A stretch of DNA of 64,000 nucleotides from Anisus vortex (Eukaryota > Mollusca > Gastropoda > Planorbidae): assembly GCA_949126835.1 (NCBI GenBank), contig OX421496.1, forward strand, positions 22,027,844-22,091,843, given 5' to 3'. The notes below the pieces were generated by a model, which saw nothing but the letters and a program-made list of their open reading frames with translations, was not told the origin of the DNA and searched no databases. Below are positions 38,258-49,800 of this stretch, in pieces (the first letter of the stretch is position 1; each line of letters begins with the position of its first letter). Both the position numbers and the translations under genes were made by a program.

Positions 38258-38712
38258 TTAAATTATCTTAACGTTGGGCAGATGCTGTAAAAAAATAATA
38301 TTAATCTGTTTCAGAAAGTTAAAAAATGACACAGCTGATGAACAACTTTCAGCTGCTGTTTTATCAACTAGATTCAGGAAGTGTGCGGTGCACGGCACCC
38401 AGACTGCTAATGGGCTGCTGTTCAGAACCAAGGCAAGAAGTCCAATGTATTTCCCACTCATTGAACAAGGGTTATCATATGACTGCTTGCGACAATCATA
38501 AATATCAATCATGGGGTCTTGTAGAACTCTTAATGTGCATGTAACATTTCTGCGGCCTGGTGACCTCTGTTGGTCATAAATGTTGCATTTTTGTTGCAGC
38601 ACTGTTCAAATTGAACAAATGAAAGCAAAACACATTTTTAAAGATGTGTGGAGGTCCCTTTTGTGAGGGGGCCCCTGTTCCATAGGAACATGTGAAACAT
38701 GCCTAAGGACGC
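38258..38712 (-). mobile_element. hAT fragment (ZMYM1-like transposase core) with one terminus
   Basis: On the - strand 38500-38258 encodes IDIYDCRKQSYDNPCSMSGK, then LAVWVPCTAHFLNLVD and AVSFFNFLKQ. This matches the conserved hAT motif DCRGQxYDNAxxMxG ... FVxCxxHSLNL, where the Asp of YDN is the second catalytic residue. CAGTGGCGTCCTTAGGC (reverse of 38712 and below) is a hAT-type end just upstream. Between the two the N-terminal half is missing, so this is an internally deleted copy. Confidence 0.7.
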
Positions 38713-39861
38713 CACTGTATATATTGATATATCTCTCTTTCTCTGTCTCTCGATAAAAATGTAACTGAAATAAATCATACTTATAGACATAACCCTAAAT
38801 GAAAGAAAAACAAAAGATGGATTTAAAAACCATGAGACATAAATTAAATGAACTTATAATAAAATACACATGTACCTTTATTAAACAATAAATTAAAAGT
38901 AACATTTATATTGACAGTTTTAATTAGAATAACAAGCTTTGTTCAACAATAAACATAATGACTTAGATTGTATTCAATACAGATAGGAACAATTACATTG
39001 TTAATTTATGACAACAGAGATAGTCATCTTGTGTCATTTTATCATTAGATAGACATGAGATAATATATCACGATTGGCTTACACAAGATTGATATTGGAT
39101 GATATAATGTGATTGTTATTAGATGGGACACTATATATTATAAATGAGATTTATATGAACCATACAGTAATTATTACAGAACGTATTATTTAGCATAAAT
39201 TGACATCCGATCACATTATAAATGCATTTCAACATCGACACCAGTTGATGTTTTATCATAATGCTGGTATGACATGATATAATTCCATACGACATTCAAA
39301 CATTTGACATGGGGCAATATTAACATTATGAAATGCCACCAGGTGACACTATACAATAAGAATGACACACGAGTGGGCCTACAGACTATACCAACTGTAC
39401 TGTAGTTTGCAGAGCTCAGCAATATTATTCCAGTGCCACCAGTGGCTTAATGATGTGTCAGTAACACAATAACAGTATTCTCTACTTGCAAGCATTGCAT
39501 TACATCAACGAAAAGGTCACACAATCAACCTAGACAATAATATTAATATACTAGATACACTGATACACTATTATACCAATGGCTTGTTATAAGTATCAAC
39601 AACAAAAATATAAATACGATTATTGCTATAACATAGACCTACGTGGTGACATTATCTTTAATTTTTTTTGTGTAATACCATTTAAAACTGTGCTTTGTCA
39701 ATAAATACTATTTACAAAACTGTACAGGTTTAATTGTCTTTCGTTGATGTTATAAATGGATAAGTTTAATGCTTCTTTAAATTGTTGCACTAAAAAAAGG
39801 AATTGTTGCACTGGTTCTTGATACTATTTTGACTGTAGACTTTTTCAAAAACAAAGCAAAT
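38713..39861. other. Intergenic spacer
   Basis: AT-rich. No supported gene, RNA or clear repeat. Confidence 0.4.
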
Positions 39862-40035
39862 GAAGCATTGTTTAGGTAATGTGGAGATTGAAGCATTGCT
39901 TAGGTGATGTAGAGATAGAAGCATTGTTTAGGTGATGTGGAGATTGAAGCATTGTTTAGGTGATGTGGAAATTGGAGCATTGTTTATGTGATGTGGAGAT
40001 TGAAGCATTGTTTAGGTGATGTGGAGATTGAAGCA
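39862..40035 (+). repeat. 28-bp tandem repeat, six copies
   Basis: GAAGCATTGTTTAGGTGATG then TGGAGATT, with point variants. It runs into a SINE family B fragment at TTTCTGTGACCACGG. Confidence 0.88.
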
Positions 40036-40130
40036 TTGTTTCTGTGACCACGGCATACTAGGAGACTGTGTGGCCAGCACAAGGCCCTTGCCCTTTACTT
40101 TACCTTAACTAAAGGCAGGTGCCCATAACA
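40022..40130 (-). mobile_element. SINE family B 3' fragment
   Basis: TTTCTGTGACCACGGCATAC, GTGTGGCCAGCACAAGG and CTTTACTTTACCTTAACTAA match, in reverse, the family B region at 28215-28300. Confidence 0.6.
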
Positions 40131-40621
40131 ACAGTTTCCATTACGGAGCGCACGTCCAATAAAGAGATCGTTGCACACAAACTTTCATGGTGTATAATGC
40201 AATGGAAGCTTAACAGCAGCCTCCCAATGTGGTTTACAAGAAATTTGACAAATCTTTTCTGTTTGCCAAACATCACAGCAGTGTTCATTTCGGTGGCACA
40301 CTATTTTGTTTACGTTAAATTGAAGGAAATACTTTATAATAACATTTATTTGGAATCGCGAAAAACAATTCAGTTAATGGTTTGCAGATACTAACCACTT
40401 GTATTCGATATTTTTTGGCTTGCGATATAATACAAACAAAACCAACCAAACGTAGAATAGTCGGCACATTCTTTTAATGTAGCATTCTTTGATGTAAGCA
40501 CAGGATAGCAAAGACTAGTTTTTATCCGCTGAAACTGAACGCTTTCGAACAGGCAAACGACAGAATTATTTATTTTGATTTATTTGAAAAAGATCAGCGA
40601 GAGCTAATGACAAAAAAAATG

Positions 40622-40738
40622 ACATGGCACGCAGAAGCTATTAAAAAGCAACATTTTTTCGGGGGGGTCCTCGCGTGCCAATGAAAAGGGCTCCGCGTGC
40701 CAAGTCTGGCACGCGTGCCGTAGGTTGCCGATCCCTGT
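40622..40738. mobile_element. hAT terminus in the glycosidase 3' flank
   Basis: ACATGGCACGCAGAAGC ... GCCAAGTCTGGCACGCGTGC ... GTAGGTTGCCGATCCCTG is the reverse orientation of the ends at 1061 and 12495 (CAGGGATCGGCAACC). It is 74 bp beyond the glycosidase stop. AATAAA-type signals on the - strand occur further on, near 40570-40590, so it may be transcribed within the 3' UTR. Confidence 0.65.
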
Positions 40739-40811
40739 TCTAAGGCACAGCAAAGGTTTTTGTAGGCACATTGTGAGTACATTCCTGTAAATACTGTAAC
40801 AGTACATTTCT

Positions 40812-43800
40812 TTATTGCTGCTTTCTATGTTTAAACACCAACAATCTGTCAAGTCCCATAGTGTAGTTATACAGTACTTTAGGTCCTAGTGTAATGCTGT
40901 TGTCTAGTTCCCAAATGCCAGATGGTATATAAATGTCTCTCTGAAGCTTCCCTTCACAAAGTATTGGGGCCACAAGAAACTCATCACCCAGCAAAAACTG
41001 GTCTTTTATCTGTCAGAGAAACAAGCAAAATCACTTTCATTGGATGTCTTTGCAAATATATTTTTTGTTAAAGAAAGAAATTAAAAAAAAGGAAAGTGAT
41101 AAAGATAAATAGTGTATGATAAGACTAGTGTAGCTAAAATAAAAGACAAAACAATAAGAGCACAATACCAGCAATGCTGATTCATTCAGGTTTTTTTAAA
41201 AAAAGATGTTTTTTTTTTTCTTGATGGATCCCAAATAGAAGAAATATTTTCTAGTGTTACTTTTTATTAAAGTTAATGTATTATTTTAATACTTTTGTTT
41301 TGGAAACTGCATAAATATAGGTGTAAATATAGGTGTAAATATAGGTGTAAATATAGGTGTAAATATAGGTGTAAATATAGGTGACCCATGATGATTTATG
41401 ATGTTCTCTTTATTACCCATACGTTGGAATATTTTGGAGTTTTAGTTTGAAGTAAATTTCTGCAATATCAAATTTCTAATGGAAAGGATTACACATTGTT
41501 TTAGCGCTACAAAAAAAGAAAATGTGCGCTACAAAAAAGAAAATGTACGCCTAAAGTAGGCCTATAGATTATTTATTCAGCTGTTTGCAAATGTGTTTAA
41601 CTTCCCTCCCCAGCCCATTTTAAATTTTAACACGGCATTCATTACTAGGCTTATGTAAACTTGTTCATATAGCATTGAAATGATGTTTCATTGTTTCATC
41701 AATGTTTAGGACTATAGTTCTTATTAGAGTCCGGACTATAGTGTAAATAAGAGTTAGGACTATAGTCTATATTAGAGTTAGGACTAGACTAGACTATAGT
41801 CTATATTAGAGTAAACAAAGAGTAAACTATATACCTCAATTCTGTGAGCACTGTCATTCCTGGAATCTGGCCACCAAACTGGCCGTATCAGTGGCTGACC
41901 AGTAAGCATTGATCTGGCCAGCTGAACTAGTAGGTCATTAAATGTCGCATTTCTGTCCAGCTGCAGCTGGTTGGCAGTGTCTGTCACTGATTGGTCAAAC
42001 CGCCATGGCGGGGTGGAGATTTGATAAGCCGGGAAGGTCAAGGCCAGCTGAAGCCATCTTTTGTAAAGCTCACTAAAAAGAAGAGCCGAAACAGACCAAA
42101 AAAAAGTTAAAGGCGACTTTTTAATTCTTTCTACCTTGATTTGTGTGGCGGTTCGGTAATTTACTTTCTGCGGACCGGTTCCTGACCGGGAACCCGGGAA
42201 ACTCTATCAATGAGATAACCCACCTGGTCATTTTGGCTCCATTGCGTTCACGGTATCCGTCCATCATGATGAGCGGGTAGCCCATTAGACTCAGTGTCAG
42301 CGATTCTTCAATGACGTCTACAATACAGTTTCTGCCATTCACCGAGTCAATGGTGGCAGCCACAGGCACGTAGCCGGCTACATGTCTGGAGTCGGAGCTG
42401 TGCTCTACTATAAGGTTCTCGGACAGACGACTTATTGCTTCTGTCATCAGTCTCCTAAATAGACACAAGGAACAGCCTTAATATATAAGTATATATATAC
42501 ATAGACATAGACAAAGAGAGAGAAATGAAATACATTCACTTCTTTGTTGATGTTTTTTATTTTGCTTATGTGTGTTGTTGTGTTAGTTCAAGATAAAGAT
42601 CGTTATGAAATTAAGAGAAGAGTTTTATCGGATTTATCCCTTGTGTAAAAATGATCACAATCAGTTAAGCAGTTGAAAGAAATGACACTGCCGACACCTT
42701 AGCTAAAGCTGGAGGCAGACAAAACCAGACAGACTCATCTCTACACCCCGAAGAAATAAAGGCAATACTCAAAAGGAATGAATCCGAAAGATGGTCTGAG
42801 CTGCAACAAAACAACCCAAAGATTGATGCTTACTACAAACTCTCCCGCCAATTTCAACACATCATCTTCAGACTAAGGACTGGTCACAACAGACTAAAGC
42901 AACACATGTTCCGCATACTACGAATTGGAGCAAGCGAAATGTGCCCCTGCGAAACAGCTCCCGAAAATGCGGAGCATGTCCTTCAGATCTGCCCTCTGTA
43001 TCTTTCTACCCGGTCAGCCATTTGGCCCCTGGGGGCTACCTGCAACGACATACTGTTCGGTGGACTAGAGCAACTGACAGCCACGGCGCAGTTCATTACA
43101 ACTATCGGACTTGTTGTCTGAATCCTCCCAATCATAACTTTTGAGAACGAAGAAGAAGAAGAAGTTAAGCAGTTAAGCATGGCTAAACACTCTTTTTCGT
43201 GGGTAAATGTCGTCACATTCTAGAAAACAAAAATCCTACCTTGTACGTTCTAATAAAAATAGTATAAATAAATAATGAAATATAATATTTAGTAGTAAGT
43301 GAGTACAGTTTTCTTTTGGTGAGAAAATAACATCGAAACGAAAAACCACAAACACAATATCAAGTCTGCCGTTACCTGGGAACCACACAAGCAAGTGTCA
43401 CAAGCAAGGCAACATCCGGTCTGCCTACAGCCACACACATATTTTGTCTTTTATTTATCACAGTTTACACCCCTTACACTAAACAAATAGACACAGTACA
43501 AAATTATGCAGACCCAACCAGGTTATAAATAACAATTGTTGTTTCAGCCAACAGAATATAACCTTGAGTTAGGCAGTACACACGGTTGGACAATAAAAGA
43601 AATAGGACAGCCTGAAGCTCTAAATGAGAGAAAAAAACAACAACAAATATATAGCCTAACTATATTCTTTGGTTATCAGAAGCAAACAAACACAGTGTCA
43701 CAGTGATACAGACTAGAAGGCTATTTACCTGTACATGTTTGGAGTACCTGTCTTCAAATGAAATTGGGGTTTGTAAGGCAGCCATGATTCAGTTCCATAT

Positions 43801-46800
43801 GTTAAACGAAAGTTGTCTATGTTGAGATTCTTCAGCTCCTGAAAACCCATGATAAATTTATTAGACTAATTCAGTACAAGATACATGATTTTTTATATTT
43901 CACCTCATTCATTTTAGTAAAATAAATACATTTAGAAACATGCCAGGAAATAACGTTTGAAAAGCAAAACAGTGAAATAGCATAAGACCTTAACCTCTAA
44001 TTTAAATGAAACACTGTCTATAATCATCTAACAAAAGCCCCCCCCCCCTTCCCCGCGCAAAAAAAAGAGATTTGTAGATTTGAATCTGTGTTAATTTTGT
44101 TATGCCATGTGCAAACACAAAATTCATATCCATTTTATTCCTTCAAATTTACATCCAGGCATGGAATGGGTTTAAGGAACTAGTCAGGTTAAAGTTTTTA
44201 AATATGTTAAAATTTATTAAAGGATGTTTTATTGTGTTGGAAACTGTATGTTTATATATAGGTACAGTAACTTAAACATAATGTACATATATAAGTGCTG
44301 GTCAGTTTTAGTCAGTCAAAAGCAAAACAATTAGCAGAATCAATACAAAAGATTAAAGAAAAATAGTTTTACGTCTTTTTACAAATCCCCATATGTATAC
44401 AAACAGCATTTGATTAAGACTAAACACTTGTCTAAAAATCCCATTCTTATTATGATACAGCAGAGAAAGGGTCTTTGTTTACGCAACAGTACAGCTATGT
44501 ATTTATAATTAAGAGTTAATTAACTGATGTCGCCAGTCCCCATTAGTCACATAGACTGGGGGATTCAATGAACAAAACCACTAAAACAGTGTTACATGTT
44601 GGAAAACATCAACCGTGTAGGTGTAGTGTATTGAAAATGTAATATGAAAGTGCGAAAAGGTTGAATGCTTGGATAATTTAAGCCATCAAAATTTATTTAA
44701 AAAAAATATTATTTTAATGAATGTTTCACGCAATGGACTGGAAAAACTTTAATGGGCAACAATGTTATTGTTATATATCAATTGGAGTAATTTAATGTAA
44801 TGTTTATATTTGAGAATGATGCCTATTTGAATGTGTTCACCTACCATGAATGTTTTCTTTTTAAAAGAATGAGTTCAAAGTACCTGAATGAGTTCAGCAT
44901 ACCAAGTCATGCCAATACCATTAAAGACATCCAGAACTGCAACCAGCTCTCCATTATAAAGGATTAACCCTGGCACTTTACCGCCTGCGTCTTTGACAAA
45001 AGTGGAATTGTAGACACCCTGTAAGTCATCAAGTTTAGAAAACACAACAGTAAATCAAAATAATAATAATAATAGACCTAGAGACAAGGGTCACAGTTGC
45101 CTAGCAGCAGTGCACTGGGCTGGCATACCTAGAGAAAAGGGTTACAGTTGCATAGCAGCAGTGCACTGGGCTGGCATACCTAGATACAAGGGTCACATAT
45201 GCCTAGCAGCAGTGCACTGGGCTGGCGTACCTAGAGACAAGGGTCACAGTTGCCTAGCAACAGTGCACTGGGCTGGCATACCTAGAGACAAGGGTCACAG
45301 TTGCCTAGCAGCAGTGCACTGTGCTGGCGTACCTAGAGACAAGGGTCACAGTTGCCTAGCAGCAATGCACTGGGCTAGCGTACCTAGAGACAAGGGTCAC
45401 AGTTGCCTAGCAGCAGTGCACTGGGCTGGCGTACCTAGAGACAAGGGTTACAGTTGCCTAGCAGCAGTGCACTGGGCTGGCATACCTAAAGACAAGGGTC
45501 ACAGTTGCCTAGCAGCAGTGCACTGGGCTGGCATGCCTAGAGACAAGGGTTACAGTTGCCTAGCAGCAGTGCACTGGGCTGGCATACCTAGAGACAAGGG
45601 TCACAGTTGCCTAGCAGCAGTGCACTGGGCTGGTATACCTATAGACAAGGGTCACAGTTGCCTAGCAGCAATGCACTGGGCTGGCATACCTAGGGACAAG
45701 GGTTACAGTTGCCTAGCAGCAGTGCACTGGGCTGGCATACCTACAGACAAGGGTCACAGTTGCCTAGCAGCAGTGCACTGGGCTGGCATACCTAGAGACA
45801 AGGGTTACAGCTGCCTAGCTGCAGTGCGCTGGGCTGGCATACCTAGAGATAAGGGTTACAGCTGCCTAGCAGCAGAGCACTGGGCTGGCATACCTAGAGA
45901 CAAGGGTTACAGTTGCCTAGCAGCAGTGCACTGGGCTGGCATACCAAGAGACTAGGGTCACAGTTGCCTAGCAGCAGAGTACTGGGCTGGTATACCTAGA
46001 GACAAGGGTCACAGTTGCCTAGCAGCAGTGCACTGGGCTGGCATACCTAGAGACAAGGGTCACAGTTGCCTAGCAGCAGTGCACTGGGCTGGCATACCTA
46101 GAGACAAGGGTTACAGCTGCCTAGCAGCAGAGCACTGGGCTGGTATACCTAGAGACAAGGGTCACAGTTGCCTAGCAGCAGTGCACTGGGCTGGCATACC
46201 TAGAGACTATGGTCACAGTTGCCTAGCAGCAGTGCACTGGGCTGGCATACCTAGAGACTAGGGTCACAGTTGCCTAGCAGCATTGCACTGGGCTGTCATA
46301 CCTAAGAGCAAGGGTTCGAATCCTGGTCAATGCTAAGATTTGTTTCCAGGTCTGGAGGGTGTTGACAGCACACTGTGACAAGTACAGAATGATCTGTAAA
46401 GGGTGCAAGTAGATTGTAGTAGAAATGTCGACTCAGCGTATGTTCATCAAAGCCATATAGGGGGTGACAAGTAGGACGATCCAAAGATTCTATGCCAAGT
46501 GCAAGGTTCAGAGTTAGTCCTCAGAAAGAAGGCTACTCGACAATGGCAAGCAGGTGGAAAACGAAGTACAATCAGCTGGCGGCTGAAGTACCTGAAGATG
46601 TCAGACGGATTTTAGCGCAAAGAGTCTACATTAGAAGTAAGTCTGCATAGACCTCTACAAAAAATGTTTACATTTCTATAACTATAAGTAATTGCAATAA
46701 ATAAAATGTTAATAAAATTGTTTGAATTTATATTAAGATTTATTATTGTTTATAGTTTGAATTACTAAATATTAAAGAGGGAAAACCAAAATATGTTTAG

Positions 46801-49800
46801 TGATTAGTCTCTATGCCCTCAAATGGTCCAAATTTGGTCCTGCCCAAGGCCAAAAGTGGTCCGAAATCGATATATTTGCTTTACTTGCATTTAAAACAAT
46901 AAGCAGTGGCGTAGCCAGGGGGGGGGGAGGGGGAGACATAATATGTTCCCGGGCGCCACGTTAGGGGGCGCCAAAATGAGTATTAAAACTCATTATTTAA
47001 TTTTATTTTGATGCAAACTAATGTATCCCAAATACGTTTGCAAGATTGAATTTTGGAGCTCCACAAATATCTTCATTACAAACCAGTTGGCAAGTATGAT
47101 TTTGGCGCCCCCATTGAGCATTAAGGGGCGCCTACCTACTCATAAAAAAATGACACATCCACAATGGGGACGTCCATTAATTACGTCAACAAAATAGGGG
47201 GGAGGGGGGTCTGAAAAAGTTTGACAATTGTTGACATGGGGGAGGGGGGGAGTTCAAGAAAAGTTGACGTCAACAATGTTACTTTTTATGAAGTAAATAA
47301 TGAAACAAATTTTGTAATAAATTCTACATTTGTCCTCTTAAACTTACATAGATAACATTAACAACATAGTTTTACGTTAATACAAATATATCAATTATGG
47401 AAACTACTTTTGATATGTCCTTTTTGTGTCTATCTTGCTAGTTTGTAGATCTATGTATGGGTGGAAACTAATACAATTGTTAGCAAGGCAAAATGACCGA
47501 CCAATTGTAGAAAACTTCACCTTCACTGTCTAGCGTAGGGTTGCCAGATACATGGGTGTCAAAAGGAGGACAAAGGAGGACATTGTGTTTCAATTGCATA
47601 GTTTCGCATTTAGCCCGCAATCAGTATAATTTTATTACAAGAGCTGCCACTAAGTTTAAGTGTGTATTGGTAAACTGAGCAGGAAACAGTTTTGTTAAAA
47701 CTAACATATAAATTCAATGTAGGCTGAAAGGCAGCTTGTATTTGGTTGGGCAACTTTAAAGCTCATTCACGCGTCTTCTAAAAAAACGGATAATTATTTT
47801 CTTGTACAAATGATCACCTGTTTTTTAATTAGAAATCTATATACCTAACATGTTAATACTAATTTTAAAATTTATTTGTCCTTATGCCTACAAAACAAAA
47901 CATATTACAAAAGCTGGACATTTTAAAGGTATTGTGCTTTGCTTGCCGGACGGAGGACAAGAGTCTAAATAGGAGGACATGTCCTCCTTTTGCCGGACGT
48001 CTGGCAGCCCTAGTCTAGCGAGACATGGTGGCTGGAATAACAAAAGAACACAAACACACCAACAAACTGTCTGCAGAGAACGTTCAGAAACCCAGTTTTT
48101 TTGCCGCTCAGTACATCTAAATTCGACTAGGCGCCAGAGTCTGGCGTTCGTTATATAAGCCATGTAAGCGATGGCGGGTATTGACAATGGAACTAAAAAC
48201 AATAATAGGCCCTCGCCGAGACTATAACTAATGTTTGCAAAGCATTGAATAAAGTGAATTTTGTGACATGGTTATTTTAAAAATATTTCCTTCAGAAAAA
48301 TAATTCTTGGCCCACCCCATGAAGTACGAAATACTTAGCCTACCTTATTTCATTTTAACATCCCTCATTCTGATATATAAACTAATATATTTTTGCTCAC
48401 TACGTTATAATAGGTGAAAAATTAAAATTAGGTCGATTAGGCTCTATATTTAGTAATTTTTACGTTTTCATTTCTAATTTTCTGGAAAAATTTTATGAGA
48501 TAAAAATGTATTAGTATCAGTGGTGTCGCCAGTATTGCAAGGAGTGGGTGGCAGATAGTGCAAGGTAGGGGGACAGGGAAGGCAACTACCGAGTGTATAT
48601 AATGTGTGTGTGGACAATAATGTAAGAAGGAATAGTGAACTAATGGTTAAAATTAGGTTTGTTAAAACTGGTTTTTCTTCAAAACGGTTTTCGGTTCTAT
48701 AAAACCGGTATAAAACCGGATTTCGGTTTCTCAACCCCTCTCCACCCCCCCCCCTTCCCACGCAATGTCACAAGTTACAGGCCGGAAAAGCCAAATGTGT
48801 GTAGTTTTGTAGGTAGGCCTATATTTGAAAAATAATTCAAATTTAATTAGTGTATGCAGGGCATTCAAGAGGTTCCTTTTTTTTTATACATTATGTTTTT
48901 GTACACTTTATCATAAAATTCTTTAGAACTAAAAAAAATCTGGGCTAATTGATTAAAACCGATTATAGCTTTCAATAGTGATAATCAAATTTGCGATTAT
49001 CGTTGAACATGATATTAAAAAGCATACGAAAAGGATTACGATGTTAATTCAGGATTCTTAGTACGCAGATGCGTACACAATCCAGGGTACTGTCACCGCT
49101 CCTGCTTATCTGTTGGGAACATAGTTTACAACGAGCCATCGTTAAAGACGTTTTTCTTCAAAATTTTCTGACACAAAGGATTGTAACTGAAACTTAACAT
49201 TTGGTTTGATGTTGTTTTATCGCAATCCATAGTTAGTATCTAGTCTAAGACTAAATAGTGTTAGCAAGGCATTTCAAGAATTGTTTTGGGTGAATCCAAC
49301 ATTAAGCCTTTTTATTAAAAAAAGAAAAAAAAAAAAAAAAAAAGTTGTGCTACTTGAAATAAGGATTAGGCCTAGATGTCTACCTCCCATCCAAGAAACC
49401 GAATTCCGATTTTGAAAATCAAAACCGGTTTTCGGTTTCAAAACCGGAATCCGGTATTCCGGTTTTCGGTTAACACCCCTAGTTAAAATATGAGGCTAAT
49501 TTATAACTGGTGCACAATTTCCCCCTAAACTATTTGACAATTAACATTGTACCAAAAGCTATTTTAGTGAAACGTAGAATTAGACATGATTAAATATGTA
49601 TAATAATATGAAAAGAACAATAGTAAACAAATGAGAATTAAAGTCTATTAGAAATCTTTTAAACAAGTTTTAAATGGATTGCAATTAATTAGCCTACAGT
49701 ATAGACTTAGACCTTTCCGTTTTAAATCTATTTTAAACATAAAAGCAGGCGTCTAAAATTGTGTTACTTGTTTTGAGGGGGGGGGGTAACCAATTGTTGA

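Noticed and set aside
45110..46261. 281- and 77-codon ORFs with an HWAGIPRDKGHSCLAAV-like repeat
   Set aside because: 51-bp satellite in a glycosidase intron; the periodic peptide has no family and the array grades into a SINE.
46486..46640. Possible coding exon (ASRWKTKYNQLAAEVPEDVR)
   Set aside because: Open and of normal composition, but no family, no start or clear splice partners, and antisense to the glycosidase intron.
48519..48560. Further hAT end (CAGTGGTGTCGCCAGTA) inside the 47166 element
   Set aside because: Looks like a CAGTGG-type terminus, but no matching opposite end or duplication was found.
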